From the NCBI RefSeq assembly GCF_001899075.1, contig NZ_MKVA01000002.1, positions 20,765 to 84,764 on the forward strand: a DNA stretch of 64,000 bases, given 5' to 3'. Positions 1 to 8,939 of this stretch are shown here, piece by piece (the first letter of the stretch is position 1; every line of letters begins with the position of its first letter). The DNA comes from Devosia sp. 67-54 (GTDB lineage: Bacteria > Pseudomonadota > Alphaproteobacteria > Rhizobiales > Devosiaceae). Both the position numbers and the translations under genes were made by a program. The notes below the pieces were generated by a model. It had not been told where the DNA came from. It saw only the letters and a program-made list of their open reading frames with translations, and searched no databases.

Positions 1-63
1 AAGCGCTTATTAAGCCTGCGCGACTAGCGTTCGGCCAGCGTCGGTGTTGGGGAACGATAGCGG

Positions 64-2190
64 GTGAGCTCGAAAATGGCACCAGCGGGCCATTCAGACA
101 GCGCTTTGCTGCTCGATGCGGCGCTGGAAAACATACCCTACGGCTTCTGCGTCTGGTCGAGCGAATTCAAGCTCGTCATGTGGAACCGGCACTATCTCGA
201 CATCTACGGCTTTCCGGCCGAGCGCATCCGCAAGGGCATGAGCCTCGACGAGGCGGCGCGGCTGGCCAGCGAGCTCGGCCATCACGGCGGGACGACGCCG
301 CAGCAATTCCTTGCCGCCTACAAGAAGGAGCTGCGCAACAATCGCGGCGGGCAGCGCTACAAATCGCGCGAGCGGCTGGAGGGCGGGCGCACCATCGAGA
401 CGGCGCATGTGTATTCGCCGGGCCTGGGCTGGGTGGTGACGCATGAGGACGTGACCGAGGAGATCGCCTCGAGCGAGACCATCGCGCGGCGCAAGCGCGA
501 GCTCGAGCGGCAGAACATCCGGCTCGACGCGGCGGTCAACAACATCAGCCAGGGCCTTTGCATGTTCGACCCGCAGGGGCGGCTGGTGATCTGCAACGCC
601 CCCTATGCGCGCATCTATGCCCTGCCCGACGATCTGGTGAAGCCGGGCACGCCGCTCGACGCCATCCTCGGGCACCTGTTCGACAACGGCATGCATTCGA
701 GCCAGGCCACCAGCCGTGAGGAATATGTGCGCTGGCGGCACGAGGTGATCGCCCGCGGCCAGCACGACAAGACCGTGGTCGAGTTCGGCACCCGCATCAT
801 CATGATGCAGCACCATCCGATGGCCGATGGCGGCTTCGTGTCGACGCACGAGGACATCACCGAGCAGCGCCAGCAGGAGGCGCGCATCCAGCACCTGGCG
901 CGGCACGACGCGCTGACCGAGCTGCCCAACCGGGCGCAGTTCCTCGACGAGATGGCGGCCTCGGAAGCCAGCATCGACCGCGGCGAAAAGGTCGCCGTGC
1001 TGTGCATCGACCTCGACCATTTCAAATCGGTCAACGACACGCTCGGCCATGCCATCGGCGACAAGCTGCTGAAGCAGGCCTCGGCGCGGCTGTGGGGGAC
1101 GACGCGCGAGACCGACATCATCGCGCGGCTGGGCGGCGACGAGTTCTCGCTGCTGCTCAGGCCGATCGACAAGCCGTCCGACGCGGCGATGGTGGCCGAG
1201 CGCATCGTCAAGGCGATGGCGTCGCCGTTCAACATCGACGGCCACCAGATCGCCATCGGCGCCAGCGTCGGCATCGCCGTGGCGCCGGCCGACGGCGAGA
1301 CCACCGACGTGCTGATGAAGAACGCCGACATGGCGCTCTACCGCGCCAAGTCGGAAGGGCGCTCGACCTATCATTTCTTCGAAAAGGACATGGACGCCGC
1401 CATCCAGAAGCGGCGCATGATCGAGGCCAATCTGCGCGCGGCGCTGGCGGCGCGCGAACTGCGCCTGGTGTTCCAGCCGCTGGTCGGGCTCAAGGAAAAC
1501 CGCGTCACCTGCTGCGAGGCGCTGCTGCGCTGGACGCATGCGGGCGAGGCGATCTCGCCGGCCGAATTCATCCCCATCGCCGAGGAGACCGGCCTGATCG
1601 TGCCGATCGGCGAATGGGTGCTGCGCGAGGCCTGCGCGGCGGCGGTGCACTGGCCGAGCAAGGCGCGCGTCGCGGTCAACCTGTCGCCGGTGCAGTTCAA
1701 GAACAAGCGGCTGTTCGAGACCATCCACGGCATCCTGGCCGAGACCGGCCTGCCGCCGACCCGGCTCGAGCTCGAAATCACCGAATCGCTGCTGCTCAAC
1801 GACAACGAGCAGACGCTGCACACGCTGCACCGGCTGCGCGCCATCGGGGTGCGCATCTCGATGGACGATTTCGGCACCGGCTATTCGTCGCTGAGCTATC
1901 TGCGCGCCTTCCCGTTCGACAAGATCAAGATCGACCGCTCGTTCATGCGCGACCTCGAAAGCCGCGGCGACAGCCTCGCCATCATCAAGGCGGTGATCGG
2001 GCTCGGCCATTCGCTGGGCATGTCGACCACCGCGGAGGGCGTCGAGACCGAGGAACAGCTGCAGGCGGTGCGCGAGCAGGGCTGCAACGAGGTGCAGGGT
2101 TTCCTGTTCTCGCCGCCGCTGGAGCCGGGCGAGGTGCTGGCGTTGCTGACGCGGGAAGCCGAGCCGCTGCTGTTCAAGCGCGCCAGCTGA
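64..2190 (+). CDS. PAS-PAS-GGDEF-EAL cyclic-di-GMP signalling protein
   Basis: A 708-residue cytoplasmic protein that probably makes and/or degrades cyclic di-GMP. Two PAS-like domains (about residues 15-130 and 150-270) come first, then a GGDEF domain with an intact GGDEF motif at 357-361, then an EAL domain starting EALLRW at 485 and containing DDFGTGYSS and an AEGVETEEQ motif. An RETD sequence at about 348-351, five residues before GGDEF, fits the inhibitory RxxD c-di-GMP site. I see no membrane segment, so input is probably a cytosolic ligand or redox signal through the PAS domains. The start is taken as GTG with a GGGGAA run nine bases upstream; ATG at 76 is an alternative. Both catalytic motifs look intact, so the net direction of activity cannot be read from sequence. 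Confidence 0.9.
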   Translation: MSSKMAPAGHSDSALLLDAALENIPYGFCVWSSEFKLVMWNRHYLDIYGFPAERIRKGMSLDEAARLASELGHHGGTTPQQFLAAYKKELRNNRGGQRYKSRERLEGGRTIETAHVYSPGLGWVVTHEDVTEEIASSETIARRKRELERQNIRLDAAVNNISQGLCMFDPQGRLVICNAPYARIYALPDDLVKPGTPLDAILGHLFDNGMHSSQATSREEYVRWRHEVIARGQHDKTVVEFGTRIIMMQHHPMADGGFVSTHEDITEQRQQEARIQHLARHDALTELPNRAQFLDEMAASEASIDRGEKVAVLCIDLDHFKSVNDTLGHAIGDKLLKQASARLWGTTRETDIIARLGGDEFSLLLRPIDKPSDAAMVAERIVKAMASPFNIDGHQIAIGASVGIAVAPADGETTDVLMKNADMALYRAKSEGRSTYHFFEKDMDAAIQKRRMIEANLRAALAARELRLVFQPLVGLKENRVTCCEALLRWTHAGEAISPAEFIPIAEETGLIVPIGEWVLREACAAAVHWPSKARVAVNLSPVQFKNKRLFETIHGILAETGLPPTRLELEITESLLLNDNEQTLHTLHRLRAIGVRISMDDFGTGYSSLSYLRAFPFDKIKIDRSFMRDLESRGDSLAIIKAVIGLGHSLGMSTTAEGVETEEQLQAVREQGCNEVQGFLFSPPLEPGEVLALLTREAEPLLFKRAS

Positions 2191-2359
2191 CGCCGGGGAA
2201 CGCCCGGCGCAGGGCGGGCCGGCGGGGCGGCCAAAACCTGCCCAAATTAACGCCATATCGCGGCGCAGCCCCCTCATGCAGCGAAATCGCTTGAGAATTG
2301 GGGCTTCTGCCACTATGTGAGCCCGCACTTCTCTCCCTTTATCGTTAGGCGGCCCGCAA

Positions 2360-4174
2360 ATGGCGTTGCGCAACATCGCGATCATCGCCCATGTCGACCA
2401 TGGCAAGACCACCCTCATCGACGTGCTGCTGAGGCAGTCGGGCTCGTTCCGCGAAAACCAGCGCGTCGAAGAGCGCGCCATGGATTCCAACGACCTCGAG
2501 CGCGAGCGCGGCATCACCATCCTCGCCAAGGTGACCTCGCTGGTGTGGAAGGACACCCGCATCAACATCGTCGACACCCCCGGCCACGCCGATTTCGGCG
2601 GCGAGGTGGAGCGCATCCTCAGCATGGTCGACGGCGTGGTGATCCTGGTGGACGCGGCCGAAGGGCCGATGCCGCAGACCAAATTCGTGCTCTCCAAGGC
2701 GCTGGCGCAGGGGCTCCGCCCGATCGTCGCCATCAACAAGATCGACCGCCCCGACGCGCGGCACCTCGAGGTGCTGGAAGAGATCTTCGATCTGTTCATC
2801 GCGCTCGACGCCAAGCCCGAGCAGCTGGATTTCCCGGTGCTGTACGGGTCGGGCAAGCAGGGCTGGATGGCGGCCGAGCCGCAGGGGCCCAAGGAATCGC
2901 TGGCGCCGCTGCTCGACAAGGTGGTCGAATACGTGCCCGAGCCGAAGGTGGAAGACGGCCCGTTCCGCATGCTGGTCACCACCATCGAGCGCAACCCGTT
3001 CCTCGGGCGGCTGCTCACCGGCCGCATCTTTTCGGGCAGCGTCAAGGCGGGCGACGCCATCCATTCGCTGAGCCGCGACGGCAAGGAGATCGAGAAGGGC
3101 CGCGTCAGCAAGGTGCTGGCCTTCCGCGGCCTCGAGCGCACGCCGATCGACGTCGCCGAGGCGGGCGACATCGTCGCCATCGCCGGCCTCGAGGAGTCGA
3201 CCGTCGCCAACACCATCACGGTGCCGCAGAACAGCGAGCCGCTGCCGGCCAAGCCGATCGATCCGCCGACGCTGAGCGTCACCTTCCGCATCAATGACGG
3301 GCCGCTCGCCGGGCGCGAGGGCGACAAGGTGCAAAGCCGCGTCATCCGCGACCGGCTGCTGCGCGAGGCCGAGGGCAATGTGGCGATCCGCGTCACCGAG
3401 GGCTCGGATTCCGATTCGTTCGAGGTCGCCGGGCGCGGCGAATTGCAGCTCGCGGTGCTGATCGAGAACATGCGCCGCGAGGGCTTCGAGCTCACCATCG
3501 GCCGGCCGCGCGTGGTGCTGCGCGAGGAGAACGGGCAGAAGCTCGAGCCGGTCGAGGAAGTGATCATCGACGTCGACGACGAGCATTCGGGCGTGGTGGT
3601 GCAGAAGCTCACCGAGCGCAAGGGCGACCTCGTCGACATGCGCCCATCGGGCACCGGCCGTACGCGGCTGCGCTTTTACGTGCCGACCCGCTCGCTGATC
3701 GGCTACCAGCCGGAGCTGTTGAGCGACACGCGTGGAACGGCGATCTTCAACCGGCTGTTCCACGAGTACCAGCCGTACAAGGGGGCGCTGCCCGGCCGCC
3801 GCACGGGCGTTTTGATCTCCAACTCCAACGGCACCGCCGTCGCCTTCGCGCTGTGGAACCTCGAGGACCGCGGCCCGATGATGATCGACCCGGGCGTCGA
3901 GGTGTATGAGGGCATGATCGTGGGCGAGCACACGCGCGACAACGATCTGGAAGTGAACCCGATCAAGGGCAAGCAGCTCACCAACATCCGCACGCATTCC
4001 AAGGACGAGGCGGTGCGCCTGACCCCGCCCAAGAAGCTGACGCTGGAGCAGTCGCTGGGCTACATCGCCGACGACGAATATGTCGAGGTGACGCCCAAGA
4101 GCATCCGGCTCAGGAAGATCTGGCTCGATCCCAACGAACGCAAGAAGCAGTTCCGAGCGCGGGCGAGCGCCTGA
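2360..4174 (+). CDS. typA: Ribosome-associated translational GTPase TypA/BipA
   Basis: A 604-residue translational GTPase of the EF-G-like TypA/BipA family, which binds the ribosome and supports 50S assembly and stress or low-temperature growth. The P-loop AHVDHGKT is at residues 10-17, followed by the ERGITI switch, DTPGHADF (G3) and NKID (G4) motifs, then EF-G-like beta-barrel domains and the TypA-specific C-terminal domain with the GRRTGVLISN region. Length matches the family norm of about 605. It stands alone, 170 bases after the c-di-GMP protein gene and just upstream of a toxin-antitoxin promoter that begins within 10 bases of its stop codon. Confidence 0.97.
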   Translation: MALRNIAIIAHVDHGKTTLIDVLLRQSGSFRENQRVEERAMDSNDLERERGITILAKVTSLVWKDTRINIVDTPGHADFGGEVERILSMVDGVVILVDAAEGPMPQTKFVLSKALAQGLRPIVAINKIDRPDARHLEVLEEIFDLFIALDAKPEQLDFPVLYGSGKQGWMAAEPQGPKESLAPLLDKVVEYVPEPKVEDGPFRMLVTTIERNPFLGRLLTGRIFSGSVKAGDAIHSLSRDGKEIEKGRVSKVLAFRGLERTPIDVAEAGDIVAIAGLEESTVANTITVPQNSEPLPAKPIDPPTLSVTFRINDGPLAGREGDKVQSRVIRDRLLREAEGNVAIRVTEGSDSDSFEVAGRGELQLAVLIENMRREGFELTIGRPRVVLREENGQKLEPVEEVIIDVDDEHSGVVVQKLTERKGDLVDMRPSGTGRTRLRFYVPTRSLIGYQPELLSDTRGTAIFNRLFHEYQPYKGALPGRRTGVLISNSNGTAVAFALWNLEDRGPMMIDPGVEVYEGMIVGEHTRDNDLEVNPIKGKQLTNIRTHSKDEAVRLTPPKKLTLEQSLGYIADDEYVEVTPKSIRLRKIWLDPNERKKQFRARASA

Positions 4175-4210
4175 TATCGGCTTGAACCGATATCGGTTCT
4201 GGCCTATATT
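4173..4210 (+). promoter_or_regulatory. Promoter and overlapping palindromic operator of the HigBA-type module
   Basis: A sigma-70-like promoter is directly visible: -35 TTGAAC at 4182-4187, a 17-base spacer, and -10 TATATT at 4205-4210. Two overlapping inverted repeats cover it: GATATCGG (4173-4180) pairing with CCGATATC (4187-4194), and a perfect 16-base palindrome GAACCGATATCGGTTC at 4184-4199. The palindrome fills the spacer and part of the -35, the usual position for autorepression by an antitoxin or toxin-antitoxin complex. A GAGGA ribosome site lies at 4223-4227 before the ATG at 4234. Confidence 0.85.
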
Positions 4211-4233
4211 CCGGCGGTCGTCGAGGATCGCCG

Positions 4234-4587
4234 ATGCCGTGGATCGTCCTTGAGCACCCAGCATTCTCGGCAGAGCGTGGCGCGATGCCGCCATCGGTCA
4301 CCGCCAAGCTGACGGAAGTCGTGCTGGCGCTGGAGATCGTGGGTCCACATTTGGGTCGGCCATTGGTGGATACTCTCAAGGGATCGCGGCACGCCAACAT
4401 GAAGGAGCTGCGGATCGGGGCGAGCGGAGCGTGGCGGGTAGTGTTCGCCTTCGATCTGGAACGCAACGCGATCCTGCTGGTTGGCGGCAACAAGCAGGGT
4501 GCGAACCAGACGAAGTTCTACAAGGATTTGATCCGTACCGCCGACGCACGGTTCGACCAATGGCTCGGCGCCGAGGGACACCAATGA
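4234..4587 (+). CDS. higB: Type II toxin, RelE/HigB (Gp49-like) family
   Basis: A 117-residue protein of the RelE/HigB-like Gp49 group (PF05973), whose members are ribosome-dependent mRNA endonucleases. The features that place it are the KELRIG segment, the AWRVVFAFD strand, the ILLVGGNK segment and the KFYKDLI...AD..FDQWL C-terminus, all in family order. It is the first gene of a two-gene unit: its TGA stop overlaps the ATG of the downstream HTH gene by four bases. Toxin-first order is typical of HigBA. The promoter upstream carries a strong palindromic operator. Toxicity is inferred from the family only. Confidence 0.85.
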   Translation: MPWIVLEHPAFSAERGAMPPSVTAKLTEVVLALEIVGPHLGRPLVDTLKGSRHANMKELRIGASGAWRVVFAFDLERNAILLVGGNKQGANQTKFYKDLIRTADARFDQWLGAEGHQ

Positions 4588-4952
4588 GCAAGCTGAAGGC
4601 ATCGGATTTCAAGCCGGCGCGCGACTGGATCGACAAGCTGCCACCCAAGAGGCTGGCGCGCGCAAAAAAGAATGCGGCGACGCTCATCGAAGCCATTCGC
4701 CTCGCGGAAGTACGCCGCGCCCTCGAGGTCACCCAGGCCGATCTCGCCGACAGGACGGGGCTGAAACAGGGAGAGGTTTCACGCATCGAAAACGAGCTGC
4801 CCAACATCCAGCTCAAGACGCTCGAGCGCTACATGCGGGGCCTCGGGGGCACCGTGACCATCGTTGCCGATTTCCCCGATGGCGCGCGCGCCGAGATTCC
4901 GGTGCGGGGCGGCAAGCCGGTCAAATCGAAGGCGATCGTTCGCGCCGGATAG
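4584..4952 (+). CDS. higA: XRE-family helix-turn-helix antitoxin, HigA-type
   Basis: A 122-residue protein with a central XRE-type helix-turn-helix (roughly residues 33-85, including TQADLADRTGLKQGEVSRIE). It starts at the ATG that overlaps the toxin stop codon by four bases, so the pair is translationally coupled. The N-terminal region is rich in basic and helical residues and could wrap the toxin. The C-terminal tail (GGTVTIVADFPDG) is a common extension of XRE antitoxins in this group. It is the likely protein that binds the palindrome at 4184-4199. Confidence 0.85.
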   Translation: MSKLKASDFKPARDWIDKLPPKRLARAKKNAATLIEAIRLAEVRRALEVTQADLADRTGLKQGEVSRIENELPNIQLKTLERYMRGLGGTVTIVADFPDGARAEIPVRGGKPVKSKAIVRAG

Positions 4953-5150
4953 TGCCGGCGCTGCTGGCCGGGCTGTCGCGCGCCGTCGCCGGCACGACGC
5001 GGCTCGTCGGCCATGCCCGCAGCAACGCGCTGCCGGGGGCCATGAGGCGACGCTGCACTGAAGGGCGGTCCGTTCACCCTCGGCGCCCTTCCGCCTTGCG
5101 AGGGCGGGCCCGAGCCCCTAGATAGTCGGCATGCAACAGGGGCCCCGCGC

Positions 5151-5447
5151 ATGATCGCATTGCTGCAAACCATCTCGATGCTGCTGACGCTCGTCTGGTG
5201 GGTGTTCCTGGTGATGATCATCATGAGCTGGCTGATCAGCTTCAACGTCATCAACACGCGCAACCAGTTCGTGGCCGGGCTGTGGCGGGTGCTGAACCAG
5301 ATCACCGAGCCGATCCTGAGGCCGATCCGCCGGGTCATTCCGCCGATGGGTGGGCTCGACCTCAGCCCGATCGTGGTGTTCGTGATCATCTTCTTTCTGC
5401 AGAGCTTCATCGCCAACGATCTGCCGCGCCTGCTCAGGCTGTATTGA
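5151..5447 (+). CDS. YggT family membrane protein
   Basis: A 98-residue protein with two hydrophobic segments (about residues 5-28 and 68-88) separated by a short basic loop with EPILRPIRRVIPP, the signature of the YggT family (PF02325). YggT proteins are small inner-membrane proteins; links to osmotic tolerance, cell division and membrane-protein assembly have been reported but the molecular role is unclear. Its stop codon overlaps the TTG start of the next gene, and the yggT-DUF167 pairing is conserved in many proteobacteria. Confidence 0.9.
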   Translation: MIALLQTISMLLTLVWWVFLVMIIMSWLISFNVINTRNQFVAGLWRVLNQITEPILRPIRRVIPPMGGLDLSPIVVFVIIFFLQSFIANDLPRLLRLY

Positions 5448-5758
5448 GCGCGCCTGCCTACCGGCTGACGCCCGGCGGACTGACGCTCAGCCTCCGCGTC
5501 ACGCCCAATGCCGGGGCCGACCGCCTCGAGGGCACGGAGTTGCGCGACGACGGCAGCGTGGTGCTGCGCGTCCGCGTCGCGGCGGTGGCCGACAAGGGCC
5601 GCGCCAATGCGGCGGTGATCGCGCTGCTCGCCAGATCCCTTGGCGTGCCGAAGGCGTCGGTGCGGCTGCTGGCCGGCGACACGGCGCGGCTGAAGCGTGT
5701 CGCCGTCGACGGCGACGGGCCGGCGCTGGCGGCGCGGCTCGCGGCGCTGCTCGGCTAG
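5444..5758 (+). CDS. DUF167 family protein (YggU-like)
   Basis: A 104-residue protein of the DUF167/YggU family of unknown function. Diagnostic segments are LSLRVTPNAGADRLEG near the N-terminus and DKGRANAAVIALLARSLGVPKASVRLLAGD in the middle. The start is taken as TTG at 5444 (TTGA overlap with the yggT stop), because it gives the full family length and no ATG or GTG fits better. Rare TTG starts recur in this genome (see the genes at 38882 and 40225). Confidence 0.85.
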   Translation: MSAPAYRLTPGGLTLSLRVTPNAGADRLEGTELRDDGSVVLRVRVAAVADKGRANAAVIALLARSLGVPKASVRLLAGDTARLKRVAVDGDGPALAARLAALLG

Positions 5759-5759
5759 A

Positions 5760-6407
5760 TCAGGCCAGCGCGCCGTGGAGGATGGCGCCGATCAGCCTGC
5801 GGTAGCGGGCGGGCAATTGCTCGATCGGGATCGGCGGCAGCGCCTGGTTGCTGCCGCGGGCGCCGTCGCACAGCATCTGCGCCAGGTCGGCGGGGCTGGT
5901 GCCGGGTTTCAGCGCCAGCAGGCCCGCCGCCTGCATGTCGGCGATCAGCCCCGCCACCTCGCGCTGGAAGGTGGCGGCGTGCTCGACCATGATGTCGCGG
6001 GCCAGCCGGAAGGCCTTCTCGTTGATCTCGAGCGCGTGTTTCGATTGCGCCAGCCGGCGGCGGTTGTCGGCATAGCGCACGTCCATCAGCACCACGAAGA
6101 TGTCGACCGGGCCGGCGCCGGCCGCCAGTTGGGCGCGGGCCGCCGCCATGGCCTGCTCGATGGCGACGTCGCCATCGCAGCGCAACAGGAAGCGGAAGGC
6201 GTCCTCCTTGTTGGCGAAGTGGTTGTAGAGGGTGCGCCGCGACACCCCGGCGCGCGGCGCCAGGGCCAGCATGGTCATCTGCTCGTAGCCCACGTCCAGA
6301 AAGGCGTCGCGCAGCCGGCTCAGCAGCGGCTCGCGGCGATGGAGGCTGGTCTTGCGGGCGGTGTCGAGGATGGCGATGACAAATTCCCGCTCGCCGCGGG
6401 CCTCCAT
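5760..6407 (-). CDS. TetR-family transcriptional regulator
   Basis: A 215-residue TetR-type repressor. The N-terminal DNA-binding domain (about residues 22-70) contains the helix-turn-helix ALAPRAGVSRRTLYNHFANKEDAF. The C-terminal ligand-binding half is helical with no recognisable ligand signature. It is convergent with the DUF167 gene (one base apart) and divergent from hppA, with a 350-base shared upstream region that holds direct repeats. The ATG at 6407 is preferred over longer starts because upstream codons translate to low-complexity basic sequence. Confidence 0.85.
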   Translation of the reverse strand: MEARGEREFVIAILDTARKTSLHRREPLLSRLRDAFLDVGYEQMTMLALAPRAGVSRRTLYNHFANKEDAFRFLLRCDGDVAIEQAMAAARAQLAAGAGPVDIFVVLMDVRYADNRRRLAQSKHALEINEKAFRLARDIMVEHAATFQREVAGLIADMQAAGLLALKPGTSPADLAQMLCDGARGSNQALPPIPIEQLPARYRRLIGAILHGALA

Positions 6408-6760
6408 ACGGGCCGCGGCGTGCCCCGCCGTCGCGCCGCCGATGCGGCCTCCCGTTCGTCCGATCTGTCGCGTTCCGCGGCCGGACGGCCACGGTGCTGC
6501 GCCCAGCGTTAAGCCCAGTCGGCGGCCGGGGCAATCGCGGCGGCGGCGGCCTCCCCGCTCTTCACAGCCCCAAAGCCGGGTGAAATCGGCTGAAACCCGC
6601 GGAAATCCGGTCATCCGGCGCGAAATCTGGTTGAATCATGGCAGCCGATTTGGCAGCGTGTGCGCCGGTTCCCCGGGGGCGGGGAGGTGACCGGGCGCTT
6701 GCGCATGGCCGCCGCAAATGGGTCGTCCCCCGCGGGTTTTACACACGAGGGACGTTTTTC
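6408..6760. promoter_or_regulatory. Divergent control region between tetR and hppA with three direct repeats
   Basis: This 353-base gap holds no convincing gene. It contains GAAATC at 6582, 6602 and 6622, exactly 20 bases apart, each followed by a related G/T-rich stretch (consensus roughly GAAATCNGGTT). Two-turn spacing puts the copies on one DNA face, which suits a regulator site, for example for the adjacent TetR protein or an hppA activator. A GC-rich inverted segment (CCGGTTCCCC ... GGTGACCGG) lies near 6668-6692. The hppA ribosome site GAGGGA is at about 6747-6752. Confidence 0.45.
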
Positions 6761-8884
6761 ATGACCACTCTACTCTGGGCGATCGTCGTCGCTGGTCTGC
6801 TGTCGATCGTTTATGGCATCGTCACGACGCGCGGCCTGCTCGCCGCCGATGCCGGCTCCGCCCGCATGCAGGAAATCTCGGCGGCGGTGCGCGAAGGCGC
6901 GTCGGCCTATCTGCGCCGGCAATACACCACCATCGCCATCGTCGGTGTGGTCATCTTCATCCTCGCCTTCTGGCTGCTGGGCGCCTATGCGGCGATCGGC
7001 TTCCTCATCGGCGCGGTGCTGTCGGGCGCCGCCGGCTTCATCGGCATGAACGTGTCGGTGCGCGCCAATGTGCGCGTGGCGCAGGCGGCCACCGGGTCGC
7101 TGGCCAAGGGGCTCGATCTGAGCTTCAAGGCGGGCGCCATCACCGGCCTCCTGGTCGCCGGCCTCGGGCTGCTGGGGGTTACCGTCTACTTCATCATCCT
7201 CACCCAGGGCGTGGGGCTCGAGCCGACCAGCCGCTCGGTGATCGACGCGCTGGTCGCGACGTCGTTCGGCGCCTCGCTGATCTCGATCTTCGCCCGTCTC
7301 GGCGGCGGCATCTTCACCAAGGGCGCCGACGTGGGCGGCGACATGGTGGGCAAGGTGGAAGCCGGCATCCCGGAAGACGATCCGCGCAACCCGGCGACCA
7401 TTGCCGACAATGTGGGCGACAATGTCGGCGACTGCGCCGGCATGGCCGCCGATCTGTTCGAGACCTATGTGGTGACCATCGTCGCCACCATGGTGCTCGC
7501 CTCGATCGTTTTGCCCGACGCGTTCAAGCTCGCCGGCATGGTGCTGCCGCTCGCCATCGGCGGCGCCTGCGTCATCACCTCGATCATCGGCACCTATTTC
7601 GTGCGGCTCGGCTCGGGCAGCAACATCATGGGCGCGCTGTACAAGGGCATCATCGCCACCGGCGTGCTGTCGCTGATCGTGCTGCTGCCGGTGCTGTGGT
7701 GGGTGTTCGGCGACCTCAACGCGGCGCTCGGCGATGCCAGCAAGGCGTTCACGCCCTGGTCGCTGTTCTGGTGCGGCGTCACCGGCCTCGTGATCACCGC
7801 GCTGATCATCGTCATCACCGAGTACTACACCGGCACCGGCAAGCGTCCGGTCAACTCGATCGCCGAAGCCTCGGTGACCGGCCACGGCACCAACGTCATC
7901 CAGGGCCTCGCGGTGTCGCTGGAATCGACGGCGCTGCCGGCGCTGGTGATCGTTGCCGGCATCATCGTCACCTACAACCTCGCGGGCCTGTTCGGCATCG
8001 CCTTCGCGGTGGCGACCATGCTGGCGCTGGCCGGCATCGTGGTGGCGCTCGACGCCTTCGGCCCAGTCACCGACAATGCCGGCGGCATCGCCGAAATGGC
8101 GGGCCTCGACAAGGCGGTGCGGCACAACACCGACGCGCTCGACGCGGTGGGCAACACCACCAAGGCCATCACCAAGGGCTATGCCATCGGTTCGGCCGGC
8201 CTCGGCGCGCTGGTGCTGTTCGCCGCCTACACGCAGGACCTCAACCACTTCTTCGGCGACCTCAAGGTCACGTTCGACCTGTCGAACCCCTATGTCGTGG
8301 TGGGCCTGCTGTTCGGCGGCCTCCTGCCGTTCCTGTTCGGCGGCATGGCGATGACCGCCGTCGGCCGCGCCGCGCAGTCGGTGGTGATCGAAGTGCGCCG
8401 GCAGTTCAAGGAAAAGCCGGGCATCATGGCCGGCACCGACAAGCCCGACTACGCCCGGGCCGTCGACATGCTGACGCGCGCCGCCATCCGCGAGATGATC
8501 GTGCCGTCGCTGCTGCCGGTGCTGTCGCCGATCGTGGTGTACTTCGTGATCCTGTGGATCGCCGGGCAGGCCTCGGCCTTCGCGGCGGTCGGCGCCATGC
8601 TGATGGGCGTGATCGTCACGGGCCTGTTCGTCGCCATCTCGATGACGGCCGGCGGCGGTGCCTGGGACAACGCCAAGAAGAGCTTCGAGGACGGCTTCAC
8701 CGACAGCCACGGCGTCAAGCACCTCAAGGGCTCGGAGGCGCACAAGGCCTCGGTCACCGGCGACACCGTCGGCGATCCCTACAAGGACACGGCGGGCCCC
8801 GCCGTGAACCCGATGATCAAGATCACCAACATCGTGGCGCTGCTGCTGCTGGCGGTGCTGGCACACATGGCCGGCGTGGCGTAA
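6761..8884 (+). CDS. hppA: Membrane-bound proton-translocating pyrophosphatase, K+-independent
   Basis: A 707-residue integral-membrane pyrophosphatase that couples hydrolysis of PPi to proton export across the inner membrane. About 16 hydrophobic segments are visible. The PPi-Mg site is represented by [23 protein letters not shown] and the [19 protein letters not shown] region. The GNTTKA segment has Lys where K+-dependent enzymes have Ala, so this is predicted to be the K+-independent, obligately H+-pumping type. The ATG at 6761 follows GAGGGA and begins with a membrane helix. A clean hairpin follows the stop. A soluble pyrophosphatase (ppa) is also encoded at 18343-18876. Confidence 0.96.
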   Translation: MTTLLWAIVVAGLLSIVYGIVTTRGLLAADAGSARMQEISAAVREGASAYLRRQYTTIAIVGVVIFILAFWLLGAYAAIGFLIGAVLSGAAGFIGMNVSVRANVRVAQAATGSLAKGLDLSFKAGAITGLLVAGLGLLGVTVYFIILTQGVGLEPTSRSVIDALVATSFGASLISIFARLGGGIFTKGADVGGDMVGKVEAGIPEDDPRNPATIADNVGDNVGDCAGMAADLFETYVVTIVATMVLASIVLPDAFKLAGMVLPLAIGGACVITSIIGTYFVRLGSGSNIMGALYKGIIATGVLSLIVLLPVLWWVFGDLNAALGDASKAFTPWSLFWCGVTGLVITALIIVITEYYTGTGKRPVNSIAEASVTGHGTNVIQGLAVSLESTALPALVIVAGIIVTYNLAGLFGIAFAVATMLALAGIVVALDAFGPVTDNAGGIAEMAGLDKAVRHNTDALDAVGNTTKAITKGYAIGSAGLGALVLFAAYTQDLNHFFGDLKVTFDLSNPYVVVGLLFGGLLPFLFGGMAMTAVGRAAQSVVIEVRRQFKEKPGIMAGTDKPDYARAVDMLTRAAIREMIVPSLLPVLSPIVVYFVILWIAGQASAFAAVGAMLMGVIVTGLFVAISMTAGGGAWDNAKKSFEDGFTDSHGVKHLKGSEAHKASVTGDTVGDPYKDTAGPAVNPMIKITNIVALLLLAVLAHMAGVA

Positions 8885-8914
8885 AGCGCCGTTCCAGTGA
8901 TGTGAATGAACGAG

Positions 8915-8938
8915 GCCCGGAGCAATGCTCCGGGCTCT
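8915..8938 (+). terminator. Intrinsic-type terminator after hppA
   Basis: A perfect 9-base stem GCCCGGAGC (8915-8923) / GCTCCGGGC (8927-8935) closes a three-base AAT loop, followed by TCTATTATTTG. The T-rich tail is short and interrupted, but stem and position 31 bases after the hppA stop fit termination. It may also serve the convergent gene that ends at 8940. Confidence 0.75.
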
Positions 8939-8939
8939 A

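Noticed and set aside
94-3654. A very long minus-strand open frame across the GGDEF-EAL and typA genes
   Set aside because: It is antisense to two clear genes, its translation is Arg/Ser-rich low complexity with no domain, and such frames are expected in high-GC codon usage.
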